Of a stretch of DNA of 16,693 nt, positions 1 to 6,643 are shown piece by piece. The position numbers were made by a program, and so were the translations under genes. The stretch comes from Candidatus Eisenbergiella stercorigallinarum. Its GTDB lineage: Bacteria > Bacillota > Clostridia > Lachnospirales > Lachnospiraceae. The notes below the pieces were generated by a model. The model had not been told where the DNA came from, ran no database searches, and saw nothing but the letters and a program-made list of their open reading frames with translations. The first letter of the stretch is position 1. Each line of letters opens with the position of its first letter. Location: assembly GCA_019120525.1 (NCBI GenBank), contig DWUW01000121.1:1-16693 (forward strand). The letters run 5' to 3'.

Positions 1-661
1 CAATAATCCTACCGGAGAAGCCCTGACCAGAGAACAGCTGCAGGTATGGGTGGATTATGCGAACGCGCAGGGCTGCGTGATCCTTTTTGACGCGGCCTAT
101 GAAGCCTATATTTCCCAGGAAGACATCCCCCACAGCATCTATGAATGCGAGGGAGCCGAAGCCTGTGCCATAGAACTGCGTTCCTTTTCCAAAAACGCCG
201 GTTTTACGGGACTGCGCCTGGCCTATACGGTGGTGCCGAAGGCGCTGAAGGATCAGGACGGCGTCTCCCTCCATGCCCTCTGGGCCAGAAGGCATGGGAC
301 AAAATATAACGGCGCGCCCTATATCGTCCAGCGCGCCGGGGAAGCCGTTTATACGCCGGAAGGCCAGGCGCAGGTCCGGGAACTGGTCGGCGCGTACATG
401 AAGAATGCCGCCTGCATCCTGGACGGCCTGCGGGAAGCCGGCTATCAGGCTTACGGCGGCGTCAACTCCCCCTACGTCTGGATGAGGACGCCGGGCAGGA
501 TGACAAGCTGGGAATTTTTCGATTATCTTCTGGAAAACGCCCATGTGGTGGGGACTCCGGGATCCGGCTTCGGCCCCTGCGGCGAACACTATTTCCGCCT
601 GACAGGCTTCGGCACCTGGGAGAACACCGTCCAGGCTGTCGACCGGATCCGGGCGCTGTAG
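1..661 (+). CDS. dapL: LL-diaminopimelate aminotransferase, C-terminal part (5' end outside window)
   Basis: This is the 3' portion of a fold-type I PLP aminotransferase. The reading frame is open from base 2 and gives about 219 residues, roughly the last half of a family that is usually near 400 residues. It begins with the NNPTG motif of class I/II aminotransferases. It then shows the PLP-contacting segment VILFDAAYEAY and the Schiff-base lysine in SFSKNAGFTGLRL, which is typical of DapL. DapL converts tetrahydrodipicolinate and glutamate to LL-2,6-diaminopimelate in one step in the cytosol, feeding peptidoglycan and lysine synthesis. The GTG at 50 is internal to the frame, not the true start. 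No clear terminator follows the TAG stop. Family assignment is by motif and overall similarity; another class I/II aminotransferase is possible but less likely. Confidence 0.9.
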   Translation, partial: NNPTGEALTREQLQVWVDYANAQGCVILFDAAYEAYISQEDIPHSIYECEGAEACAIELRSFSKNAGFTGLRLAYTVVPKALKDQDGVSLHALWARRHGTKYNGAPYIVQRAGEAVYTPEGQAQVRELVGAYMKNAACILDGLREAGYQAYGGVNSPYVWMRTPGRMTSWEFFDYLLENAHVVGTPGSGFGPCGEHYFRLTGFGTWENTVQAVDRIRAL

Positions 662-882
662 GATTTTGGACTCCGGGGGGCGGGGATGGTTTCAACGGAA
701 AAGCATATTCATTTACAGGCGATATGATGCTGGAATGAAAATTTACTTACATTTTAAGTATGATTGCTTTCTAAATTTACATTCACTCTTTATAATAAAT
801 TTGTATCAATAAGGAACCGGCAGACGTTTGCAGGATGTCTGCCATAGATGAGGAAGAAAGAGAAAAGAGTGGAGGTAGAATC
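662..882 (+). promoter_or_regulatory. Intergenic region with putative promoter and inverted repeat upstream of the ECF operon
   Basis: This AT-rich gap contains a perfect -10 hexamer TATAAT at 791-796. The best spaced -35 candidate is weak (TTTCTA at 768-773, 17-base spacer), which suggests an activator-dependent or weak promoter. Upstream lie a 6-bp inverted repeat TACTTA (744-749) and TAAGTA (755-760) with a 5-base spacer, and two exact copies of AAATTTAC (739-746 and 773-780) 34 bp apart. These are operator candidates only. A ribosome binding site GGAGG at 871-875 precedes the ATG at 883. I see no TPP, cobalamin or FMN riboswitch core here. Confidence 0.5.
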
Positions 883-1740
883 ATGAGTCCGGCAAACAAC
901 AAAACAGGCGGCATCAATCAGTCGCAGAAGCTGATGGTTTTCGTTCTGACCATGTCCCTTTACGGACTAGCAACCCTGATCACAGAGCTGATCCCCAAAT
1001 TTCAGATAGGTATCGTGGAATTTTCTGTTGAGTATTTTCTATTCATTCCCCTCACCCTGGCAATCCTGTTCGACCCGCTGTCCGCAGCGCTGGGTGCGGC
1101 GACCGGCGAGCTGGTATTCAGCGAAATCATGCTGGGACAGTTCGGCGGACTGGGAGAACTGGAAAAATTTATCACCGTTACCATCGGCGTCTATCTGGCA
1201 GGCCGTCTGGTGAAGAACCCGAAAAACCGGGGAGCCGTTGCCGCGGCGTCCATCGTTGGAACAGGCATGCAGCTTCTGATGGGAACTATCGTGGATATCG
1301 TAAAGGTACAGGCGTCCTTTAGTGATTTTGAAGCGGTTCCCGGGCTTCCGGAGAGTGTGTTCGCGACAGAGGGCTTTGCCTTCCTGAATGACCTGCTGTT
1401 TTCCGGCATCCTGTTCTGCATGCTTCCCACCCTGTTCCTGGTTCCCAGGCTGTATGGAAAGATTGAGCCTCTGCTCGGTATGAAGCCGCGCACGCCTGAA
1501 AACGGGCCGGAGAGCGCGAAGCTGCTTTCTCCCCGCAATATCGTGTTCTGCGCAGTGTTCTTTATCGCCGCTGTTGGGGCGGAGTGCCTGGCGGAAAGCG
1601 GCCTGAGCCTGATCGACTGGGAAGCTGCTTGGGCGGAGAGCACGGGAGCGCTGATCACCGGGATCGTCATCGCGGCAGTGGTGGCCGGCATCGTGATCTT
1701 CTGGATGCGCAGGAACGCAAGCCTGAAAAAGGCAGAGTAA
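883..1740 (+). CDS. ECF transporter S-component (substrate-binding membrane protein), substrate unknown
   Basis: A 285-residue very hydrophobic protein lies directly upstream of a fused ECF ATPase and an EcfT protein, so it is read as the substrate-capture (S) subunit of an energy-coupling-factor importer. By eye there are about six hydrophobic helices in the first ~195 residues (around 17-38, 48-64, 65-85, 95-110, 118-140 and 165-190). A charged linker follows, then two more helices near 218-238 and 255-278. Typical S-components are about 170-220 residues with six helices, so the C-terminal pair is extra. The start at 883 is chosen because GGAGG at 871-875 sits 7 bases upstream; an in-frame ATG at 835 lacks such a site and would add a charged, non-conserved-looking leader. 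I cannot place it in a named vitamin-specific S family. S-component identity rests on hydrophobicity and context. Confidence 0.72.
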   Translation: MSPANNKTGGINQSQKLMVFVLTMSLYGLATLITELIPKFQIGIVEFSVEYFLFIPLTLAILFDPLSAALGAATGELVFSEIMLGQFGGLGELEKFITVTIGVYLAGRLVKNPKNRGAVAAASIVGTGMQLLMGTIVDIVKVQASFSDFEAVPGLPESVFATEGFAFLNDLLFSGILFCMLPTLFLVPRLYGKIEPLLGMKPRTPENGPESAKLLSPRNIVFCAVFFIAAVGAECLAESGLSLIDWEAAWAESTGALITGIVIAAVVAGIVIFWMRRNASLKKAE

Positions 1741-1762
1741 GGCTGGCAGGATGGAGATTGGT

Positions 1763-3463
1763 ATGATACGGATTGAGGATCTGACGTTTACCTATCCGGG
1801 CGCAGGGCAGGAAACCCTCTCCCATATCAGCCTGCATGTGGAAAAAGGAGATTTTCTCGCAGTCATTGGAAACAACGGCTGCGGGAAATCTACGCTTTGC
1901 AAGGCTTTAAACGGCCTGATTCCGCATTTTATCGCAGGGGATATGACGGGGCGGGTCGTTGTGGGAGGCCTGGATACGACGGAAAACGATGTTGGCAGCC
2001 TGGCGGAAAAGATAGGCTACGTCTATCAGGATTTTGAGAATCAGATCGTCCGCCCCACGGTGCTGGACGACGCTTCCTTTTCCTGTATGAACTACGGTTA
2101 CAAGGACTATCTGCAGAAGGGAAGGGAAGCTCTGCGGATGTGCGGCCTGGAGGGACGGGAAGAGGATTTTGTCTGGCAGCTGTCCGGAGGACAGAAGCAT
2201 CTGCTGGCCCTGGCCGGCGCCGCCGCGCTGCAGCCGGAGGCGCTGATCCTGGACGAACCCATTGCCCAGCTCGATCCGCAGCACGCACGCAGGACCTATG
2301 AGATTCTGAAGCGGCTGAATGAGGAATATGGCAAAACTATCATTGTGATCGAGCATCATACAGAGTATATCGCACAGTATTGTAAGCACGCTGTGCTGAT
2401 GCGGCAGGGACGTATCCTCTGGAAAATGGATGCCAGAGAGGCGCTCCGCCGTATTGACGAGCTGCAGGAGAGTAATATTTTTCCGCCCCAGACGGCGCTT
2501 GCCGCCCAGCAGCTGAAGGAAAAGGGAGCGCTTCTCGGGGACGCGATGCTTCCCGTTACCGTGGAGGAAGGAAGAAGCATCTTTTCTTCCTGCCGCTGGC
2601 ATAAGCCCTTCCTGGCAAAAAAGAAGCCGGGAGCTTGGGAAGATAGGGAAACCATACTTTCCTTTGAGGATGTGAGCGTGGAATACCGCGCCGTGAAGGG
2701 AGAGAATACCAGGAGCCTGAACCGCTTTTCCCTGGAAGTAAAGAGAGGGGAGAAGGTGGCGGTGATCGGCTCCAACGGAGCGGGAAAATCCACCATGATG
2801 AAGCTCCTGACCGGAACGCTGAAGGCGGCGGAAGGCCAGGTTATGGTCTGCGGCAGGGACGCGGGGAAAACGAAGCCGGAGAAGCTCGCCGACTGCCTTT
2901 CCTATGTGTATCAAAACCCGGAGGAAATGTTCATCAAGGATTCCATCGGCGCGGATATCGCCTATGCCATGAAGGCGCGTGGGGTGAAGGACTGGGAGGA
3001 ACAGACGGAAAAGCTTCTGGCCCATTTCAATCTGTCTGCGCTCCGGGACAGGGACGGAAGGCTCCTGTCCGGCGGACAGATGCGGCGAGCATCCCTGGCC
3101 ATTGGCGTCGCGCTGAACCCTTCCGTCCTGCTTCTGGACGAGCCCACGGCCAATCTGGATATCGCCACCAGGTACGAGATCATGAATACTCTGGAACGGC
3201 TGAAGGATGTGACGGAAACAGTGCTCATTGCCACCCACGATATGCAGCTGGTCTGCCAGTGGGCGGAACGGATCCTGGTGCTGTATAACGGAAGCCTTGC
3301 GGCGGATGGAAGCAGGGATGAGATTTTCGCGGACAGGAGGCTCGCAAAGCTGGTGGGCATCCGGCCGCCGGAGATCTTCGCCATGGGACGCGCGCTGGAT
3401 GAACGGGCTAGGTGTTATACGGTGGAAGAATTTGTGGAATGCTTTGGAAACGGAGGTCAGTGA
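1763..3463 (+). CDS. Fused two-domain ECF transporter ATPase (EcfA-EcfA' type)
   Basis: Two ABC ATPase domains sit in one 566-residue chain, as in YkoD-type ECF transporters. It would power uptake by the S- and T-subunits on the cytoplasmic face. Domain 1 has Walker A GNNGCGKST (36-44), Q-loop YVYQD, signature LSGGQ (140-144), Walker B LILDEP (D164, E165) and an IEHH H-loop. Domain 2 has Walker A GSNGAGKST, Q-loop YVYQN, signature LSGGQ, Walker B LLLDEP and an ATHD H-loop. Both sites therefore look catalytically complete. I prefer the ATG at 1763 to the in-frame ATG at 1751: GGAG at 1753-1756 lies six bases before it and the protein then begins MIRIEDLTFTYPG, the usual start of such ATPases. 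The stop TGA (3461-3463) overlaps the next ATG by one base, which implies translational coupling to ecfT. Confidence 0.92.
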   Translation: MIRIEDLTFTYPGAGQETLSHISLHVEKGDFLAVIGNNGCGKSTLCKALNGLIPHFIAGDMTGRVVVGGLDTTENDVGSLAEKIGYVYQDFENQIVRPTVLDDASFSCMNYGYKDYLQKGREALRMCGLEGREEDFVWQLSGGQKHLLALAGAAALQPEALILDEPIAQLDPQHARRTYEILKRLNEEYGKTIIVIEHHTEYIAQYCKHAVLMRQGRILWKMDAREALRRIDELQESNIFPPQTALAAQQLKEKGALLGDAMLPVTVEEGRSIFSSCRWHKPFLAKKKPGAWEDRETILSFEDVSVEYRAVKGENTRSLNRFSLEVKRGEKVAVIGSNGAGKSTMMKLLTGTLKAAEGQVMVCGRDAGKTKPEKLADCLSYVYQNPEEMFIKDSIGADIAYAMKARGVKDWEEQTEKLLAHFNLSALRDRDGRLLSGGQMRRASLAIGVALNPSVLLLDEPTANLDIATRYEIMNTLERLKDVTETVLIATHDMQLVCQWAERILVLYNGSLAADGSRDEIFADRRLAKLVGIRPPEIFAMGRALDERARCYTVEEFVECFGNGGQ

Positions 3464-4293
3464 TGCTGGAAAAACTTTCTGAAAATATCCTGGATAAGCT
3501 GAGCATTGATTTCCTGCGGAACCAGGTGCTGAAAAACGCCTACGGGAACAGCGACACTGTGATCGCAAGGCTGGATCCCAGGCTTCTGATCCTGTGGTAT
3601 CTGTTTTTCGGCGTAGTGCCCTGGTTTTTGCAGGATGTGCGCGTGCTGCTTGGCATCTTCCTCTTTCTGCTGGTAACGGCCTCCCTTGCGCGGATCGCGC
3701 CTCTGGTGCTGTTTTTGTTCGGGATCGGCGTATTCACCCAGACCGGCTATCTCCTTCTGGTATCCCTGCTCTTCGGCGGAAACGGGGAAACGCTGATCGC
3801 TCTCCTTGTGATGACGCTGAAGGTGGCGGCAGTATCCCTTGCTTCCATCACGGTCTTTTCCGGTCTGGAGCCGGACCGACTGGCGAACGGCCTGGAATGG
3901 TTCGGCTGCCCGGAGCGGCTGTCCTTCTCCATTTCCTTTGCCTACCGGCTTCTCCCTACGCTGATGGAGGAATTTCAGAATATCCTGCTGTCCTACCGGC
4001 TGCGGGGAAATCCGCCGGCTGCGGACACGCTGAAGGGAAAGGTGCGCTGGCTGATCTATCAGGTGAAGATCATCATGCTGGCCTTTTATCCTCTGATGCT
4101 GAACATGGCGAAGAAATCCCGCACTACGGTAGAGGCGCTGGAGCTACGCGGCTACCGCTATGCTTCGCAGAACAAAAAGGTGAAAAGGATGCGGCTGGGT
4201 TCGCTGCGCCTGTGCAGGACAGACGTCCTGTTCCTTACCGTATCCGTCGTCTGGATGGCGGGGACATTCCTCCTGCCGGTACTGTTCGCATAA
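3463..4293 (+). CDS. ECF transporter transmembrane (T) component
   Basis: A 276-residue membrane protein of the CbiQ/EcfT family, the scaffold that links the ECF ATPase to the S-component. It contains several hydrophobic helices (for example around 42-56, 60-76, 78-103 and 110-132). It also has the two Arg-Gly motifs of the cytoplasmic coupling helices, YRLRG (178-182) and ELRGYR (227-232), where EcfT proteins contact the ATPase grooves. A final hydrophobic segment lies at the C-terminus. The start at 3463 has GGAGGT at 3452-3457 and overlaps the ATPase stop codon (TGATG). The upstream in-frame ATG at 3412 would overlap the ATPase by about 50 bases without a good ribosome binding site. Assignment to the T family is strong; the cargo depends on the S-component and is unknown. 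Confidence 0.9.
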   Translation: MLEKLSENILDKLSIDFLRNQVLKNAYGNSDTVIARLDPRLLILWYLFFGVVPWFLQDVRVLLGIFLFLLVTASLARIAPLVLFLFGIGVFTQTGYLLLVSLLFGGNGETLIALLVMTLKVAAVSLASITVFSGLEPDRLANGLEWFGCPERLSFSISFAYRLLPTLMEEFQNILLSYRLRGNPPAADTLKGKVRWLIYQVKIIMLAFYPLMLNMAKKSRTTVEALELRGYRYASQNKKVKRMRLGSLRLCRTDVLFLTVSVVWMAGTFLLPVLFA

Positions 4294-4331
4294 GGGCAGG
4301 AATCGGACGGGGAAAGGGCGGAAAAGGACCG

Positions 4332-4378
4332 GGGCGCATATCCTGCGCCCTGCTGATATATACCGGGAAAACCGGTAT
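4332..4378 (+). other. Two tandem intercistronic RNA hairpins between ecfT and the PHP gene
   Basis: Hairpin 1 has a perfect 7-bp stem, GGGCGCA (4332-4338) and TGCGCCC (4344-4350), with a 5-base loop. Hairpin 2 has a 7-bp stem, ATACCGG (4360-4366) and CCGGTAT (4372-4378), with a GAAAA loop. Neither is followed by a T run, so they are not ordinary intrinsic terminators. The second abuts the ribosome binding site GGAGGAG (4379-4385) of the next gene. They may act in mRNA processing, stability or translational tuning; this is inference. Confidence 0.5.
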
Positions 4379-4389
4379 GGAGGAGCGTT

Positions 4390-5187
4390 ATGAAAATGGA
4401 TTTTCACACCCACGGAAAACTGGCAAAGAAGCTGCCCTTTTCCGAGGTTTATACGAACTGGCTGTTTACGGAAGCCAGAAAGGCGGGACTGGACGCAGTC
4501 TGCCTGACCGAGCATTTCAATACCCTGGGATTTGACCAGATTTACGGCTATATCATGGAAAACAGCGAAAAGGACGGGGATACCTTCCTGATGGACGGGC
4601 TGCGGATCTTCCCGGGTATGGAGACGGACATTGCGGAAGGAGGGCATATCCTTTCCATCGGCCCTGCGGACGTAATCCTGGAGCTGAACAAAAGGCTGGA
4701 GCCTCACAAGGAGAAGGGCAGCTTTCTGCCCTTCGCGCAGCTGCTTTCACTGTTTTGGGAATATCCCGTGATGGTGGGGGCAGGCCATCCCTTCCGCGGC
4801 ATGGAAGAGGGGACAGGGAACATCACGCGCCTTCCCGCGGCGCTGCTTTCCGGTTTTGATTTTATTGACCTGAACGGCAAGGATCTGGCCGAGGACGCGC
4901 AGAAAACCATCGACCGGACGAAGAGCTTCGGAGAGCTTTTGGGAAAGCCGGTGGTGACGGGAAGCGATACCCACCAGGCATTCCAGTACGGCTGCGTGCA
5001 TACGGATTTTGCAAAAGAGATTTCCACCTTTGCGCAGCTTCGGGAAAAAATGGATGCGGGAGACTATACGATCCGCATCGAACCCACTCTGCCCTTCCAG
5101 GTCAGGACCGCTTCCATGCTGAAAAAAGCGCTGAAGCAGATCTACAGTTTGGGCGGCGATTATGTGGAGATTCTGGTATCCGAATAA
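4390..5187 (+). CDS. PHP-domain metal-dependent hydrolase / phosphoesterase
   Basis: A 265-residue cytosolic protein with the ligand pattern of the PHP (polymerase and histidinol phosphatase) superfamily: HTH at 6-8, TEH at 40-42, Glu78, His86, His133 (in GAGHPF) and the closing GSDTH (Asp193, His195). These residues normally bind two or three metal ions and hydrolyse phosphoesters; related proteins act on histidinol phosphate, nucleotide 3',5'-bisphosphates or cyclic phosphates. No polymerase or other domain is fused. It has a strong Shine-Dalgarno (GGAGGAG, 4379-4385) and follows the ECF genes by 96 bases. Its 3' end is 33 bases from a convergent RpiR-type regulator. Context suggests it processes a compound taken up by the ECF transporter, but the substrate cannot be read from sequence. 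It resembles neither full-length HisJ nor a complete YciV-type enzyme closely enough for me to name it. Confidence 0.82.
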   Translation: MKMDFHTHGKLAKKLPFSEVYTNWLFTEARKAGLDAVCLTEHFNTLGFDQIYGYIMENSEKDGDTFLMDGLRIFPGMETDIAEGGHILSIGPADVILELNKRLEPHKEKGSFLPFAQLLSLFWEYPVMVGAGHPFRGMEEGTGNITRLPAALLSGFDFIDLNGKDLAEDAQKTIDRTKSFGELLGKPVVTGSDTHQAFQYGCVHTDFAKEISTFAQLREKMDAGDYTIRIEPTLPFQVRTASMLKKALKQIYSLGGDYVEILVSE

Positions 5188-5220
5188 AAGAATGGAAAGG
5201 GAAAAGGGCAGACAGGAAGA

Positions 5221-6060
5221 TTATCCGGGAAGCGTCCGGTAATATTCCTGCTTTAGCGAATGGAGCCGTTCCAGTGGCTTTACCGCGCTTTGCCCCATGG
5301 CTGCGGCAACCTGGACGACCAGCGCGTCGATTACTGCCATGGGAGCTGCCATGGAATGATATTCCTCCGGCTCTCCCCGGTAGATGAGCAGGCTGATGTC
5401 TGCCGGCGATGTTTCCGCCGCGTAGATCCGGCTGCAGAAAAGGATGCTCCTGCAGCCATTCTGAGAGGCGCAGGACAGAAGGACGCTGTCCTCTCTGGGA
5501 AGCTTTTGAAAGCCAAAGCAGATGACCAGATCATCCGGGCGGAGCCGGTTGATGTCCTCAAACAGCTCCGTTCCTCCGGAGGGCATGAGGAAAATGTCCT
5601 TGCCGAAGCGGTTCAGGCGGAAATGCAGAAGCTGGGCCAGACAGCGGGAGGCTCCTTTACCGTGCAGAAAGATCCTCTTTGCAGACGCGATCAGCTCCGC
5701 GGCCTGTTCAAAGGCTTCTCTGTCGATCAGCTCCAGCGTTTTCTGCAGGCAGGACTGCTGCCAGGAAAGAAAAGAGTCCAATCCGCCGCCCTTATCGCCA
5801 GACAGGGAGCCCTGCAGCTTTTCCGCCGGCCCTGCCCCACTCAGGGCTCCGGTGACGGCCGCCTTCAGTTCCTTATAGTCCCGGTACCCCGCGTGCTTAG
5901 CCAGCCGGGAAAGGGAGGCATCGGAGATGCCAAGCCGCTCTGCAAGCTGGGAAATGGAAGCCGTCAGGAAGGCTCCGGGATTCCGGCAGATGAAGTCGAT
6001 GATCTCCTGTTCTGTTTTGGTATAGCTGGCCGTCTGCTGAAAAAAAATATCGGAAAGCAT
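5221..6060 (-). CDS. RpiR/MurR-family transcriptional regulator (HTH + SIS domain)
   Basis: A 279-residue regulator. Residues ~1-75 form the RpiR-type winged helix-turn-helix, with the characteristic TKTEQEIIDFI opening, ISQLAERLGISDASLSRLAK as recognition region and GYRDYKELK. Residues ~120-255 form a SIS domain (AKRIFLHGKGASRCLAQ..., PSGGTELFEDIN, DDLVICFGF), the fold that binds phosphosugars in MurR, RpiR and GlvR. It would act in the cytosol as a ligand-responsive repressor or activator. The start at 6060 is supported by AAGGAG about 8 bases upstream on the minus strand. Its own promoter region carries nested palindromes (6124-6169), consistent with autoregulation. It converges on the ECF/PHP cluster with only 33 bases between stops, so it probably regulates those genes. 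The ligand is unknown; a phosphorylated sugar or sugar derivative is the family-based guess. Confidence 0.9.
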   Translation of the reverse strand: MLSDIFFQQTASYTKTEQEIIDFICRNPGAFLTASISQLAERLGISDASLSRLAKHAGYRDYKELKAAVTGALSGAGPAEKLQGSLSGDKGGGLDSFLSWQQSCLQKTLELIDREAFEQAAELIASAKRIFLHGKGASRCLAQLLHFRLNRFGKDIFLMPSGGTELFEDINRLRPDDLVICFGFQKLPREDSVLLSCASQNGCRSILFCSRIYAAETSPADISLLIYRGEPEEYHSMAAPMAVIDALVVQVAAAMGQSAVKPLERLHSLKQEYYRTLPG

Positions 6061-6123
6061 GGAAACTCCTTTTACAGTTGATGGTAAAAAACGCTTCAGG
6101 CGGCATACCTGCAGCCTGTATAC

Positions 6124-6169
6124 AGCGAAATTATATCATTCGGCAGCTGGAAAAACCAGAAATTTCGCT
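6124..6169 (-). promoter_or_regulatory. Promoter and candidate RpiR operator (nested inverted repeats)
   Basis: On the minus strand there is an extended -10, TGATATAAT (complement of 6130-6138), about 70 bases upstream of the regulator start, with no good -35. A perfect 9-bp inverted repeat frames it: AGCGAAATT at 6124-6132 and AATTTCGCT at 6161-6169. A second palindrome, CTGG-AAAAA-CCAG (6147-6159), is nested inside. The left arm overlaps the -10, so protein bound there would block transcription. The promoter call is moderate; the operator role is inferred. Confidence 0.55.
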
Positions 6170-6216
6170 CAGGGATTTCAAAAAAATTATGGATTTTCAA
6201 CCGTACAAAAAAACAG

Positions 6217-6245
6217 TTGCATTTTAAAATGCGCTGTGCTAATAT
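6217..6245 (+). promoter_or_regulatory. Promoter of the T-box-aspS-gatCAB operon
   Basis: TTGCAT (6217-6222) and TAATAT (6240-6245) are separated by 17 bases, a good vegetative promoter. Predicted transcription starts near 6252, just before the T-box leader. Confidence 0.7.
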
Positions 6246-6251
6246 AGCATC

Positions 6252-6566
6252 ATAATTTTTTCAGAAAAGGCACTGAACGGGACTCTGATCAGGGGAAGCG
6301 ACAGGAATGCGGCGTCACCGACTGAGAGCGCTGCTTGTGAAAGCTGATTGTGGGAACACCCGGGAGCCGGTCATCTGAAAGTTCCATTCCGCCCGGCATG
6401 CAGGGAGGAAGGGGAAGCGTAGGGTGATCCGTGAACGCGCGTTAAGCGTAAGAGTGGATAAGGCGAAGAAGCATTTTGATGGAAGTGCCGCCTTGTCAAT
6501 GCGGGTGGTACCGCGGAACATGAGAGTCCGTCCCGGAATGCGAAAGCATTCCGGGATATTTTTTTG
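6252..6566 (+). ncRNA. T-box leader (tRNA-sensing riboswitch) controlling aspS-gatCAB
   Basis: A roughly 310-base untranslated leader holds the diagnostic T-box sequence GGGTGGTACCGCGG (6503-6516), which pairs with the NCCA end of uncharged tRNA. It is followed immediately by a strong intrinsic terminator (6532-6565). A GAGAGC element (6324-6329) with a nearby GTGAAAGC resembles the distal part of Stem I. Uncharged tRNA would stabilise the antiterminator and allow transcription of the aminoacylation genes. I could not fold Stem I confidently enough to fix the specifier codon. AAC (Asn) at 6355-6357 is one candidate, and it would fit knowledge that clostridial aspS2-gatCAB operons respond to tRNA-Asn, but alternatives remain. 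Start boundary is from the predicted promoter. Confidence 0.93.
6532..6565 (+). terminator. T-box intrinsic terminator
   Basis: A perfect 10-bp stem, CCCGGAATGC (6532-6541) and GCATTCCGGG (6546-6555), closed by a GAAA tetraloop and followed by ATATTTTTTT. It is mutually exclusive with the antiterminator formed by the T-box sequence just upstream. Confidence 0.95.
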
Positions 6567-6587
6567 TACGGCTTAGAAGGACTCCTC

Positions 6588-6614
6588 ATGCTTCGCCCCG
6601 CAGCCGGAACCTGA
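6588..6614 (+). other. Possible 8-codon upstream ORF between the T-box and aspS
   Basis: ATG at 6588 opens an 8-codon frame (MLRPAAGT) ending in TGA at 6612-6614, with AGAAGGA (6575-6581) six bases upstream, a plausible ribosome binding site. It lies after the terminator and 29 bases before the aspS start. It is too short to judge by codon usage and could be chance. Confidence 0.25.
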
Positions 6615-6643
6615 CGACCAGCGAACCAAAGGAGACCACGATC

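Noticed and set aside
662..882. Riboswitch upstream of the ECF operon
   Set aside because: I looked for TPP, cobalamin, FMN and similar cores because ECF genes often carry them; none of the diagnostic sequences is present.
1751..1762. Alternative ATPase start at 1751
   Set aside because: The GGAG that would serve as ribosome binding site lies inside these codons and fits the ATG at 1763, which gives the normal family N-terminus.
1907..3568. Long minus-strand open frame (553 codons) opposite the ECF ATPase
   Set aside because: The plus strand encodes two complete ABC domains here. The antisense translation has no domain pattern, and long antisense frames are expected opposite GC-biased coding sequence.
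5220..5242. Hairpin ATTATCCGG / CCGGTAAT at the convergent ends of the PHP and RpiR genes as a terminator
   Set aside because: The stem is short, has a bulge, lies inside the regulator's coding end and has no T run on either side, so the evidence is too weak.
6371..6385. AGT (Ser) as T-box specifier following a GAA at 6377-6379
   Set aside because: The GAA-NNN context is suggestive, but a serine-responsive leader makes no sense before AspRS-gatCAB and the stem cannot be folded reliably by eye.
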